From the NCBI GenBank assembly GCA_934597535.1, contig CAKTRT010000010.1, positions 1 to 33,213 on the forward strand: 33,213 nt of DNA. The letters run 5' to 3'. The notes beneath the pieces were generated by a model, which saw nothing but the letters and a program-made list of their open reading frames with translations, was not told the origin of the DNA and did not search any database. The stretch is from an uncultured Oscillospiraceae bacterium (GTDB lineage Bacteria; Bacillota; Clostridia; Oscillospirales; Oscillospiraceae). Shown one piece after another: positions 1-6,008 of the stretch. The position numbers and the translations under genes were made by a program. Every line of letters begins with the position of its first letter. Within the stretch, counting starts at the first letter, position 1.

Positions 1-36
1 GAGACGGCCCGGAAAGATAGGTAGCGCCAACACGAT

Positions 37-69
37 AGAGGACAGCCAAACGGCTGTCCTCTTTTTCTT
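37..69 (+). terminator. Intrinsic terminator of an off-window rightward gene
   Basis: An 11-bp perfect stem (37-47 with 52-62) with an AAAC loop is followed by a T-rich tract (62-69). It should end a rightward transcript that enters from the left edge. One frame of bases 1-24 ends in TAG and could be the last seven codons of that gene, but too little is visible to name it. Confidence 0.85.
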
Positions 70-103
70 ATCTCTCTATGCGAGCGGTCTTTGATATATA
101 AAG

Positions 104-128
104 AGGCAGCCGCTTGAAGCGGCTGCCT
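104..128 (-). terminator. Hairpin downstream of the DUF2974 gene
   Basis: A perfect 10-bp inverted repeat (104-113 with 119-128, loop TTGAA) lies about 90 bases past the stop of the leftward DUF2974 gene. Read leftward it is followed by CTTTATATAT, a poor but AT-rich tail, so it is probably that transcript's terminator. It faces the T-rich terminator at 37-69, giving a convergent pair. Confidence 0.55.
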
Positions 129-147
129 GAAATGGTAATGCGGTGTC

Positions 148-179
148 AAACCCTTGACGCCCCTGAAAGGGGCGGGTTT
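148..179. repeat. Nested inverted repeat
   Basis: AAACCC (148-153) can pair with GGGTTT (174-179), enclosing a second stem CGCCCC (158-163) with GGGGCG (169-174). The inner loop is TGAAA. It lies between the DUF2974 stop and the hairpin at 104-128. It may be RNA secondary structure in the 3' untranslated region; no protein-coding role is seen. Confidence 0.4.
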
Positions 180-217
180 AACCACTGGTTTACCGACGGT
201 TATGATTCGCGGTGGAA

Positions 218-1402
218 TCACTTTTTCTTCTCTAACAGTTTCTGGTACTGCTCAGCAAGCTTGCCGCGCAGGTTTTCAAATTCGCGCCCGCTCTCCTCCT
301 GCGCGTCCTGCACGAAATTCTTCGTGCCGAGCTTTAGCAGCAGCTTGAACGCTTCGTTCATCATCCGCCGCGTTTCGCGGTCAAGATTCTTATACGTCTT
401 GAGCATCGCAGATGCGCTCTTGAGCTTTTCCTCGTTCAGCTCGCTGAGCGTTTTAGCGCCTGTTGCGGTGAATACGCCGTAAAGCGCGTCAGCCAGCGCC
501 TCGCGCTGCTGTGTGTTGAGCGAAGCCGCCCATGCGGCCAGCGCTTCATCCACAAGCTTTCCTTCGCGGGAAAAATCGTCAAGATGAACGAACTGCGTAC
601 CCTTGACCTCCCACGAAAACCCATTGTGCTGATAAATCCCCTCATAGGTCGAATATACGACCTGATAATGCTTTTCATGCTCAAGCAGCATCCCTACCAC
701 CGAGGTCTGCGGCAGGATGGTGTGGATGCGCCCGGCAATGCGCTTGTGACCCGGCGTCTCGCTAATGGGCCACGCGAAGCCCGGGCCGTCGTTATTATGA
801 ACGGCAACAATGCGCTCCTGCACCTCGACAGGCGCCTTGGCTGCGCTGTAAACTGCGAGGTTGCCGCCTTTGGAATGCCCGCCCACGCGCAGCGTTTTTT
901 CGCTGTACTGGCGCGCCATGCGCGTCAGGTAGTTCACCGCCTGCCGCTGCGAGGGGATCTCCTCAAGAAAGCCCATGTTGAGATCCTCCTTCCAACCCAC
1001 GAGCGTATCATCCGTCCCGCGGAAGGAAACATAGATGCTGCCGTTGCCAAGGTCGATCGTCAGCGCAGCGAACTGCTGCTCGATCGCATCATCGAGCAGC
1101 GCGGCATAGCCGTTAAGCGTCATGGCAGCAAAGCGCGCACTGTGCATCAGCTTTTTCAAAAGCTTCACGATCGTGCCGGGTACCAGCACGCCCATATCGT
1201 CTCCATCGCTGCCGTGGCGGGCAAAATACAGCTCCGCCGCCTCGCGCAGCAGAATACCGCGACCGATCTCGGGCGGCGGCACGATCCCCTCGAAATCGAC
1301 GAAGCTCAGCTCTGCAAGGATAAGCGCATCTACCTCGTTGAAGGGTGAGACCTCCAGCGTGATATCGCCGCGCCAGTCCAGATAGTCCATCATATTTGCC
1401 AT
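218..1402 (-). CDS. DUF2974 (Mbeg1-like) alpha/beta-hydrolase family protein
   Basis: This 394-residue protein belongs to the lipase-like DUF2974 family. The nucleophile elbow is GHSKGG at residues 175-180 with Ser177 as the presumed catalytic serine. A YVSFRGT strand (124-130) precedes it, as in class 3 lipase folds, and NDGPGF (204-209) follows. The C-terminal 100 residues are charged and helical. There is no signal peptide, so it is probably cytoplasmic. The start at 1402 is supported by GGAGG six to seven bases upstream. It begins 19 bases after cca stops on the same strand, so the two are probably co-transcribed. The substrate is unknown. The family is common in Firmicutes but mostly uncharacterised; a hydrolase activity is inferred from the motif only. 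Confidence 0.88.
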   Translation of the reverse strand: MANMMDYLDWRGDITLEVSPFNEVDALILAELSFVDFEGIVPPPEIGRGILLREAAELYFARHGSDGDDMGVLVPGTIVKLLKKLMHSARFAAMTLNGYAALLDDAIEQQFAALTIDLGNGSIYVSFRGTDDTLVGWKEDLNMGFLEEIPSQRQAVNYLTRMARQYSEKTLRVGGHSKGGNLAVYSAAKAPVEVQERIVAVHNNDGPGFAWPISETPGHKRIAGRIHTILPQTSVVGMLLEHEKHYQVVYSTYEGIYQHNGFSWEVKGTQFVHLDDFSREGKLVDEALAAWAASLNTQQREALADALYGVFTATGAKTLSELNEEKLKSASAMLKTYKNLDRETRRMMNEAFKLLLKLGTKNFVQDAQEESGREFENLRGKLAEQYQKLLEKKK

Positions 1403-1421
1403 TCGTTACCTCCAGATCGTC

Positions 1422-2783
1422 CTAATCCTCTTTTTTCATCGTATGCCGCGCAAAGCCGCTGCGCCACAGGCGCAGCGCGCGCGCCGAAAGCGCCGCGTGC
1501 GTATTCTCCAGCTGTTCGGCGGACACCTCATCCAAGAGCCGCGCAAGCACCGTGCCGATCTCGCGGCCGCGATAGCCCAGCGCTGTGAGCGTATCGCCCG
1601 TGATTGCAAGCTCGTGCACCGTGCAGCACGCACCGCCTGCCACCAGCGCATCATAGGCCGCCTGCGCCGCAAGCCACGGTTCCTGCGCCCGCGCAAGCCC
1701 TTCGGGCGCTTTGGCGGCATTGTCTGCACGCTTGGTCAGCAGGAGATTCCCGACCGTTTCCCTGCCGCGCCGCGCCATCTCCCGGTGGATAGCGGCACGC
1801 TCGGGCGGGAACATGTCGTCAAAACATGCGAGCTGTGCGCGCACCTGCGCGCGCAATGCTTTTTCAAAGCGCAGCCGCTCCATGATCTGCTCCGCCATCT
1901 GCTCCGAGATCGCTGTGTGGCCGTAAAAATGCCCCACACCGCTTTCGTCGAGGGTCATGCACAAGGGCTTTCCAAGGTCGTGGAACAGCATCGTCCACCG
2001 AAGTGCCCGCTGCGGCGGCACCGCGCCCACAGCGCGCGCCGTATGCCCCCAGACATCAAAGCAGTGGTGGTGATTATGCTGGTCAAAGCCTATGCATGGC
2101 AGGATCTCCGGAATGGGCACAGCGAGGATCTCTGGAAACGCGAGCAGCGTATCTGTTACGTTCTCTCCGCACAGAAGCTTGTTCATCTCCGCGTATATTC
2201 GCTCGTGCGCGATGCGGGACAGAAGCCCCCGCGCTTCGTGCGCGGCGCGGGCGGTGTTCTCCTCAGCCGAAAAGCCAAGCACGGAGCAAAAGCGCACGAG
2301 ACGCAATATGCGCAGAGCGTCCTCTTCAAACCGTGTCTTCGCGTCCCCTACACAGCGGAGGATGCCGCGCTTCAGATCCTCCTGTCCGCCAAAAGGATCG
2401 ACGATCGCTCCGTCGGGCGACACTGCGATGGCATTGACCGTAAAATCCCGCCGGGCAAGATCCTCTTCAATGCTTGTCCCAAATACGACGGAATCGGGGT
2501 GACGGTTATCGCGGTATGCGCCGTCGCGGCGCATGGTGGTCAGCTCAATGGGCAGTCCCTCGCTCACGACCGTCACCGTGCCGTGCTGCAGGCCCGTCGG
2601 GTGCGCGCGCTCGCCGAAAAGACGCAGCACCTCCTGCGGCGGAGCGTCGGAGGTCATATCGTAATCCGATGGCTTTTCACCGCGCAGCAGCTCCCGCACG
2701 CAGCCGCCGACGAGATAAGGGGAATACCCCGCCTCACGCAGCGCGGCGAGGACCGTATCGACCGGCTTTGGCAAAGCTTGCAT
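1422..2783 (-). CDS. cca: CCA tRNA nucleotidyltransferase (CCA-adding enzyme)
   Basis: The enzyme adds or repairs the CCA 3' end of tRNAs using CTP and ATP. It is a class II nucleotidyltransferase of 453 residues. The head domain has LVGGCVRELL (24-33), the metal-binding SDYD (Asp40, Asp42), and RRDFTVNAIA (111-120). The neck includes the EEDALRILRLVRF helix. A C-terminal HD domain shows FHDLGKP (His268-Asp269), often linked to phosphohydrolase activity in this subfamily. The frame stays open to an ATG at 2804, but ATG 2783 has GAGGT at the right distance and is preferred. The promoter at 2836-2864 faces that of murC. The gene is followed by the DUF2974 gene 19 bases downstream. Confidence 0.95.
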   Translation of the reverse strand: MQALPKPVDTVLAALREAGYSPYLVGGCVRELLRGEKPSDYDMTSDAPPQEVLRLFGERAHPTGLQHGTVTVVSEGLPIELTTMRRDGAYRDNRHPDSVVFGTSIEEDLARRDFTVNAIAVSPDGAIVDPFGGQEDLKRGILRCVGDAKTRFEEDALRILRLVRFCSVLGFSAEENTARAAHEARGLLSRIAHERIYAEMNKLLCGENVTDTLLAFPEILAVPIPEILPCIGFDQHNHHHCFDVWGHTARAVGAVPPQRALRWTMLFHDLGKPLCMTLDESGVGHFYGHTAISEQMAEQIMERLRFEKALRAQVRAQLACFDDMFPPERAAIHREMARRGRETVGNLLLTKRADNAAKAPEGLARAQEPWLAAQAAYDALVAGGACCTVHELAITGDTLTALGYRGREIGTVLARLLDEVSAEQLENTHAALSARALRLWRSGFARHTMKKED

Positions 2784-2814
2784 GGAAACCTCACAAAAAA
2801 TCATTTTTTTAGGA

Positions 2815-2843
2815 TTGCACTGAGACTATGGGTATATTATAAT
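2815..2843 (+). promoter_or_regulatory. Predicted sigma-A promoter of murC
   Basis: TTGCAC (2815-2820), a 17-base spacer and TATAAT (2838-2843) form a near-consensus promoter. The expected start is near 2850, about 60 bases upstream of the murC ATG. It overlaps the oppositely directed cca promoter. Confidence 0.8.
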
Positions 2844-2864
2844 AGCAAAGCTGAAAATTGTAAA
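2836..2864 (-). promoter_or_regulatory. Predicted sigma-A promoter of cca
   Basis: On the minus strand TTTACA (2859-2864) is followed by a 17-base spacer and TATAAT (2836-2841). Transcription would start near 2829, leaving a leader of about 46 bases before ATG 2783. The -10 overlaps the -10 of the murC promoter on the other strand. Confidence 0.7.
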
Positions 2865-2909
2865 TCACTGAAATCTCCTGTGCCGCGGCACACGGAAAGG
2901 AAGCATGGC

Positions 2910-4295
2910 ATGAACGATCAAAAGGATATCTTTTCTTATCTTGTCCCCGGCCGGCGCGCCCACCTCGCCGGCATTGGCGGCGTTTCCATGAGCCCGCTGG
3001 CAGAAGTGCTGCTCGTCATGGGGCTGAAGGTACAAGGCAGCGACATGGCGGACGGACCCGCCGTCGAGCATTTGCGTTCGCTCGGCATTCCAGTGGCCAT
3101 TGGCCACGCGGCGGATAACCTCGGCGAGTGCGATTTTGTCATCCGCACCGCCGCCATCCACAATGATAACCCCGAGATCTCCGGCGCGGTGACGCGCGGC
3201 ATCCCGGTCTTTGAGCGCGCGCAGGCATGGGGCGCGATCATGAAGGGCTACAAAAATGCGCTGTGCATCTCCGGTACGCACGGCAAGACGACCACTACCA
3301 GCATGGCGACGCACATCTTCATGGCCGCGCAGAAGGACCCGACCGTGATGATCGGCGGCACCTTGCAGCTGCTGCATTCGGGCTATCGCGTTGGCAAGGG
3401 CGATACGATCATTGCCGAGAGCTGCGAATACTGCAACTCGTTTCTGAGCTTTTTCCCCACCGTTGCGGTCATTTTGAACGTGGAAGCCGACCACCTTGAC
3501 TTTTTCAAGGATCTTGCCGATGTGGAGCATTCCTTCCGTCGCTTTGCCGAGCTCGTGCCCGCAGGCGGATATGTGATCGCCAATAAGGACGATACCGGCG
3601 CGCGCGATACGCTCAAAGGACTTTCCAAGCCGGTGTTCTGGTTCAGCCTAGACGATCCCACGGCCCAGTGCCATGCGGAAAATCTTGTCTGGACCGACGG
3701 TCTGCCGAGCTTTGATGTGATCGTGCGCGGCAGCTATTATGCACACGTTGCGCTGCGTGTGGGCGGCAAGCACAACATCATGAACGCGCTGGCCGCAGCG
3801 AGCGCGGCGTATCTGCTCGGCATCAGCGGCGAGGCTGTCGGTCTCGGCCTTGCGACCTTTACCGGCGCCGGCCGCCGCTTTGAGTTCAAGGGACATTACC
3901 ATGGCGCCGATGTTTACGATGATTACGCCCACCATCCGGGCGAGCTGCACGCCCTGTTGACAATGGCGCGGAGCCTGCCTTACAAGCGCATCATCTGCGC
4001 CTTCCAGCCGCATACCTACACGCGCACCAAGGCGCTGTTCGATGATTTTGTCCGCGAGCTGAAGCTGCCCGATGTGGTCGTGCTGGCAGAGATCTATGCC
4101 GCACGAGAACAGAACGATATCGGCATCTCCTCTATGGATCTCTGCCGCGAGATCCCGGGCGCGATCTACTGCCCCACGCTCGACAGGGTGACCGCCGCAC
4201 TGGCAGACATTGCCAGCCCCGGCGACCTCATTTTGACCGTCGGCGCGGGAGACATCTTCAAAGCCGGCGAAAAACTGCTGAAGGAAGACACCTGA
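2910..4295 (+). CDS. murC: UDP-N-acetylmuramate--L-alanine ligase
   Basis: MurC joins L-alanine to UDP-MurNAc with ATP, the first amino-acid addition in cytoplasmic peptidoglycan precursor synthesis. The 461-residue protein has the N-terminal Rossmann motif AGIGGVSMSPLA, which binds the UDP-sugar. The Mur ligase P-loop GTHGKTTTTS starts at residue 122. Further marks are NVEADHLDFF in the central domain, VGGKHNIMNALAA, and DVYDDYAHHPGE in the C-terminal domain. FQPHTYTRT also fits MurC. Length is typical of the family. The frame is open far upstream, but ATG 2910 is preceded by GGAAAGGAAG and follows the promoter at 2815-2843. The prolyl-tRNA editing gene starts one base after its stop, so the two form an operon. 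Confidence 0.95.
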   Translation: MNDQKDIFSYLVPGRRAHLAGIGGVSMSPLAEVLLVMGLKVQGSDMADGPAVEHLRSLGIPVAIGHAADNLGECDFVIRTAAIHNDNPEISGAVTRGIPVFERAQAWGAIMKGYKNALCISGTHGKTTTTSMATHIFMAAQKDPTVMIGGTLQLLHSGYRVGKGDTIIAESCEYCNSFLSFFPTVAVILNVEADHLDFFKDLADVEHSFRRFAELVPAGGYVIANKDDTGARDTLKGLSKPVFWFSLDDPTAQCHAENLVWTDGLPSFDVIVRGSYYAHVALRVGGKHNIMNALAAASAAYLLGISGEAVGLGLATFTGAGRRFEFKGHYHGADVYDDYAHHPGELHALLTMARSLPYKRIICAFQPHTYTRTKALFDDFVRELKLPDVVVLAEIYAAREQNDIGISSMDLCREIPGAIYCPTLDRVTAALADIASPGDLILTVGAGDIFKAGEKLLKEDT

Positions 4296-4296
4296 A

Positions 4297-4836
4297 ATGA
4301 ATATTTCTCCACTGTATCACAATTCCCGTCCTGAGGGCGAGCTGCCTGAGCAGGAAACCGCCGCATTCGACTTTCTCGATTCCCTCGGCATTCCCTACGA
4401 CCGCGTGACGCACGATCCTGCCGACACGATGGAAAAGTGCGATGCCGTCTCTGCTGTGCTCGGCGTAGACGTGTGCAAAAATCTGTTCCTCTGCAACCGG
4501 CAGAAAACAGTGTTCTACCTGTTGTGCATGCCGCCGCACAAGGCGTTTCATACCAAGGATCTGAGCCACCAGATCGGATCGGCGCGTTTATCGTTCGCGC
4601 CGGAGGAGCAGCTTTGGGATTTGCTGCACTGTATGCCGGGATCTGCAACGATCCTCGGCCTGATGAACGACACGGAGCACCGCGTGCAGCTGCTCATTGA
4701 CCGAGAAACGTATGAAGCAGAGTTTTTCTCCTGCCACCCGTGCCTGTGCAGTTCCACCCTGAAGCTCAAGACGAGCGACGTAAAAAATGTGCTGCTGCCG
4801 AAGGTCGGACATGAACCGATCATCGTGGAGCTGTAA
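4297..4836 (+). CDS. Free-standing prolyl-tRNA editing protein (YbaK/ProX/PrdX type)
   Basis: This 179-residue protein has the YbaK/aminoacyl-tRNA deacylase fold. Such proteins hydrolyse mischarged Ala- or Cys-tRNA(Pro) in the cytoplasm and so protect translation accuracy. The marker is CKNLFLCNR (60-68), where Lys61 matches the essential lysine of the family. A later CHPC segment followed by the LKLKTSDVKN strand matches the position of the HPN(T)N(T)-like substrate loop of PrdX-type members. Length and the short N-terminal helix (PEQETAAFDFLDSLGIPY) fit the PrdX/ProXp-ala subgroup rather than classical YbaK. It sits one base after murC and is followed by a strong terminator. Which misacylated tRNA it prefers cannot be read from the sequence. 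Confidence 0.85.
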   Translation: MNISPLYHNSRPEGELPEQETAAFDFLDSLGIPYDRVTHDPADTMEKCDAVSAVLGVDVCKNLFLCNRQKTVFYLLCMPPHKAFHTKDLSHQIGSARLSFAPEEQLWDLLHCMPGSATILGLMNDTEHRVQLLIDRETYEAEFFSCHPCLCSSTLKLKTSDVKNVLLPKVGHEPIIVEL

Positions 4837-4861
4837 GCGCAGCACCTTCTCCGTTTTCCGC

Positions 4862-4897
4862 AAGCAGGGCGTATCTGAAGGATACGCCCTGCTTTTC
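4862..4897 (+). terminator. Intrinsic terminator of the murC operon
   Basis: A 13-bp stem (4863-4875 with 4881-4893) with a five-base loop is followed by TTTT, 26 bases after the editing-protein stop codon. Confidence 0.9.
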
Positions 4898-5020
4898 ACT
4901 TTCGTATTGCAGTCTCTTCGTCAATACCGGATTTACCATGAGCAGCTTACGGAAATCTGTTCAGATTTTTGTGCTTTTACCGCAGAAAAGGACTGGCGGG
5001 AGCCTAAAAACAGCGAAAGA

Positions 5021-5054
5021 AAAGGCGAAGCATCCGAGGATGCTCCGCCTTTTG
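5021..5054 (-). terminator. Intrinsic terminator of thiT
   Basis: An imperfect stem GGCG-AGCATCC with GGATGCT-CGCC (about 5023-5050) has A/T tracts on both sides. Read leftward it ends in TTTTCTTTC, 13 bases past the thiT stop. It could also act as a second stop for rightward transcripts. Confidence 0.8.
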
Positions 5055-5066
5055 CAGCTTTGCCGG

Positions 5067-5645
5067 TTATTCTGCTTTCGGAAGCTTTCCAGCAGGCTTG
5101 ACGAGCAGCGCACACAGGACGATGGCCAAAATGGTGTTGGGCAGCATGTAGGTGCCGTTATACAGCACGGAATAGAACACAGGGGACGTCATGGTCAGGC
5201 CCATGAATTCCTCGGGCATGTACTGCGCGTAGACTGACACGCCGGAGATAAAGTGGATGACAAAACGGGCAAAGCAGCCGACGAGCGCGGCGAGCGGAAG
5301 CTTGCCGTAGTGATTCTCTCTGGCGCGCAGCAGGCCTGCACAGCCGACGGCGGCGTAGGCGATGGAATAGTCGAAGATGATGGAGACCCAGTTGATGGCG
5401 GTGCCTTCGGCAAAGAAATACTTGAGCGTGCCGAAGGCAAAGCCGGCAAGAATGCCCCACGGCGCGCCCCAGCGAACGGCGAAGAGGATCAGCGGGATCA
5501 TGACAAGGTTGATCGAGCCGCCGAAGCCGCCGAACGACAGGCCAATGGGGATCTTGATGTAGCTCAGCACGAGGGCGAGCGCGATGCAGATGCCGCCCTC
5601 TGCGAGGCGGCGTGTGGCGGTGCGGGAAGAAGCGGTGCTGTTCAT
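5067..5645 (-). CDS. thiT: Thiamine ECF transporter substrate-binding subunit ThiT
   Basis: ThiT is the membrane S component that binds thiamine and works with a shared energy-coupling module (EcfA, EcfA', EcfT), which is not in this window. The 192-residue protein has about six hydrophobic segments. Family marks are the N-terminal RRLAEGGICIALALVLSYI helix, the glycine-rich GLSFGGFGGSINLVMIP stretch, VSVYAQYMPE, and YNGTYMLPN near the last helix. The start at 5645 has GGAGG nine bases upstream. The identification is strengthened by a TPP riboswitch and terminator directly upstream, so import should be repressed when thiamine pyrophosphate is plentiful. It is a single-gene unit with its own terminator. 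Confidence 0.95.
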   Translation of the reverse strand: MNSTASSRTATRRLAEGGICIALALVLSYIKIPIGLSFGGFGGSINLVMIPLILFAVRWGAPWGILAGFAFGTLKYFFAEGTAINWVSIIFDYSIAYAAVGCAGLLRARENHYGKLPLAALVGCFARFVIHFISGVSVYAQYMPEEFMGLTMTSPVFYSVLYNGTYMLPNTILAIVLCALLVKPAGKLPKAE

Positions 5646-5687
5646 TGGGATATACCTCCAAAAAAGTGATCCCTGTCCGCGCCGCGG

Positions 5688-5723
5688 AATAAATAAAGCA
5701 CCGCGGCGAGGGCGTCGCGGTGC
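5688..5723 (-). terminator. Riboswitch-controlled terminator of thiT
   Basis: On the minus strand an 8-bp GC-rich stem (5716-5723 with 5698-5705) is followed by TTTATTTATT (5697-5688). It lies between the TPP aptamer and the thiT ribosome binding site, the place of an expression platform. Confidence 0.85.
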
Positions 5724-5743
5724 AAAGTGAATGATGCGTGGTG

Positions 5744-5842
5744 CTTTGCATCCCTACGCCGGCATTATCCGGATCAGGTCTGAGGGACAGCGACGACCAT
5801 ACGCCGCATCACAGCCGGCTTGCGCCAGCGCCCCTTGCAGTA
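5744..5842 (-). promoter_or_regulatory. TPP riboswitch (THI element)
   Basis: The minus strand carries the TPP aptamer core: GGGGCGC (near 5835), GGCTGTGATG (near 5814), then ACCTGATCCGGATAATGC and CGGCGTAGGGA, which matches the 3' half of the THI box almost exactly. The aptamer senses thiamine pyrophosphate. The usually invariant CUGAGA reads CUGUGA here (5809-5814). TGCAAAG just 3' of the aptamer (5744-5750) is complementary to CTTTGCA (5721-5727), which overlaps the first arm of the terminator, so it may act as an antiterminator. Confidence 0.93.
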
Positions 5843-5849
5843 TAGCGAC

Positions 5850-5878
5850 ATCATAGCGCAAAAACCGCTTTCTGTCAA
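5850..5878 (-). promoter_or_regulatory. Predicted sigma-A promoter of thiT
   Basis: TTGACA (5873-5878), a 17-base spacer and TATGAT (5850-5855) lie just upstream of the TPP aptamer, so the transcript would begin at the 5' edge of the aptamer near 5843. Confidence 0.85.
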
Positions 5879-5926
5879 GAATAAAGCGTAATATGGAAAA
5901 TAGAATAACGGGGTGAGGATTTCTGG

Positions 5927-5955
5927 TTGCACCGGCGTTGTGCGTGTGGTACAAT
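5927..5955 (+). promoter_or_regulatory. Predicted sigma-A promoter of the xdhD-like gene
   Basis: TTGCAC (5927-5932), a 17-base spacer and TACAAT (5950-5955). The expected start is near 5962, giving a 47-base leader that ends in the ribosome binding site GGGAGGT (5997-6003). It is divergent from the thiT promoter, with about 48 bases between the two -35 boxes and no obvious operator. Confidence 0.75.
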
Positions 5956-6008
5956 AAAAATAGTTAGGCAGCCAAAATAATTGTAATTTCCATAACGGGA
6001 GGTCTGCA

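Noticed and set aside
1443..2909. Upstream extension of the murC frame by 489 codons
   Set aside because: The extension crosses the promoter region and lies antisense to cca; the murC start at 2910 has a ribosome site and the MurC fold begins there.
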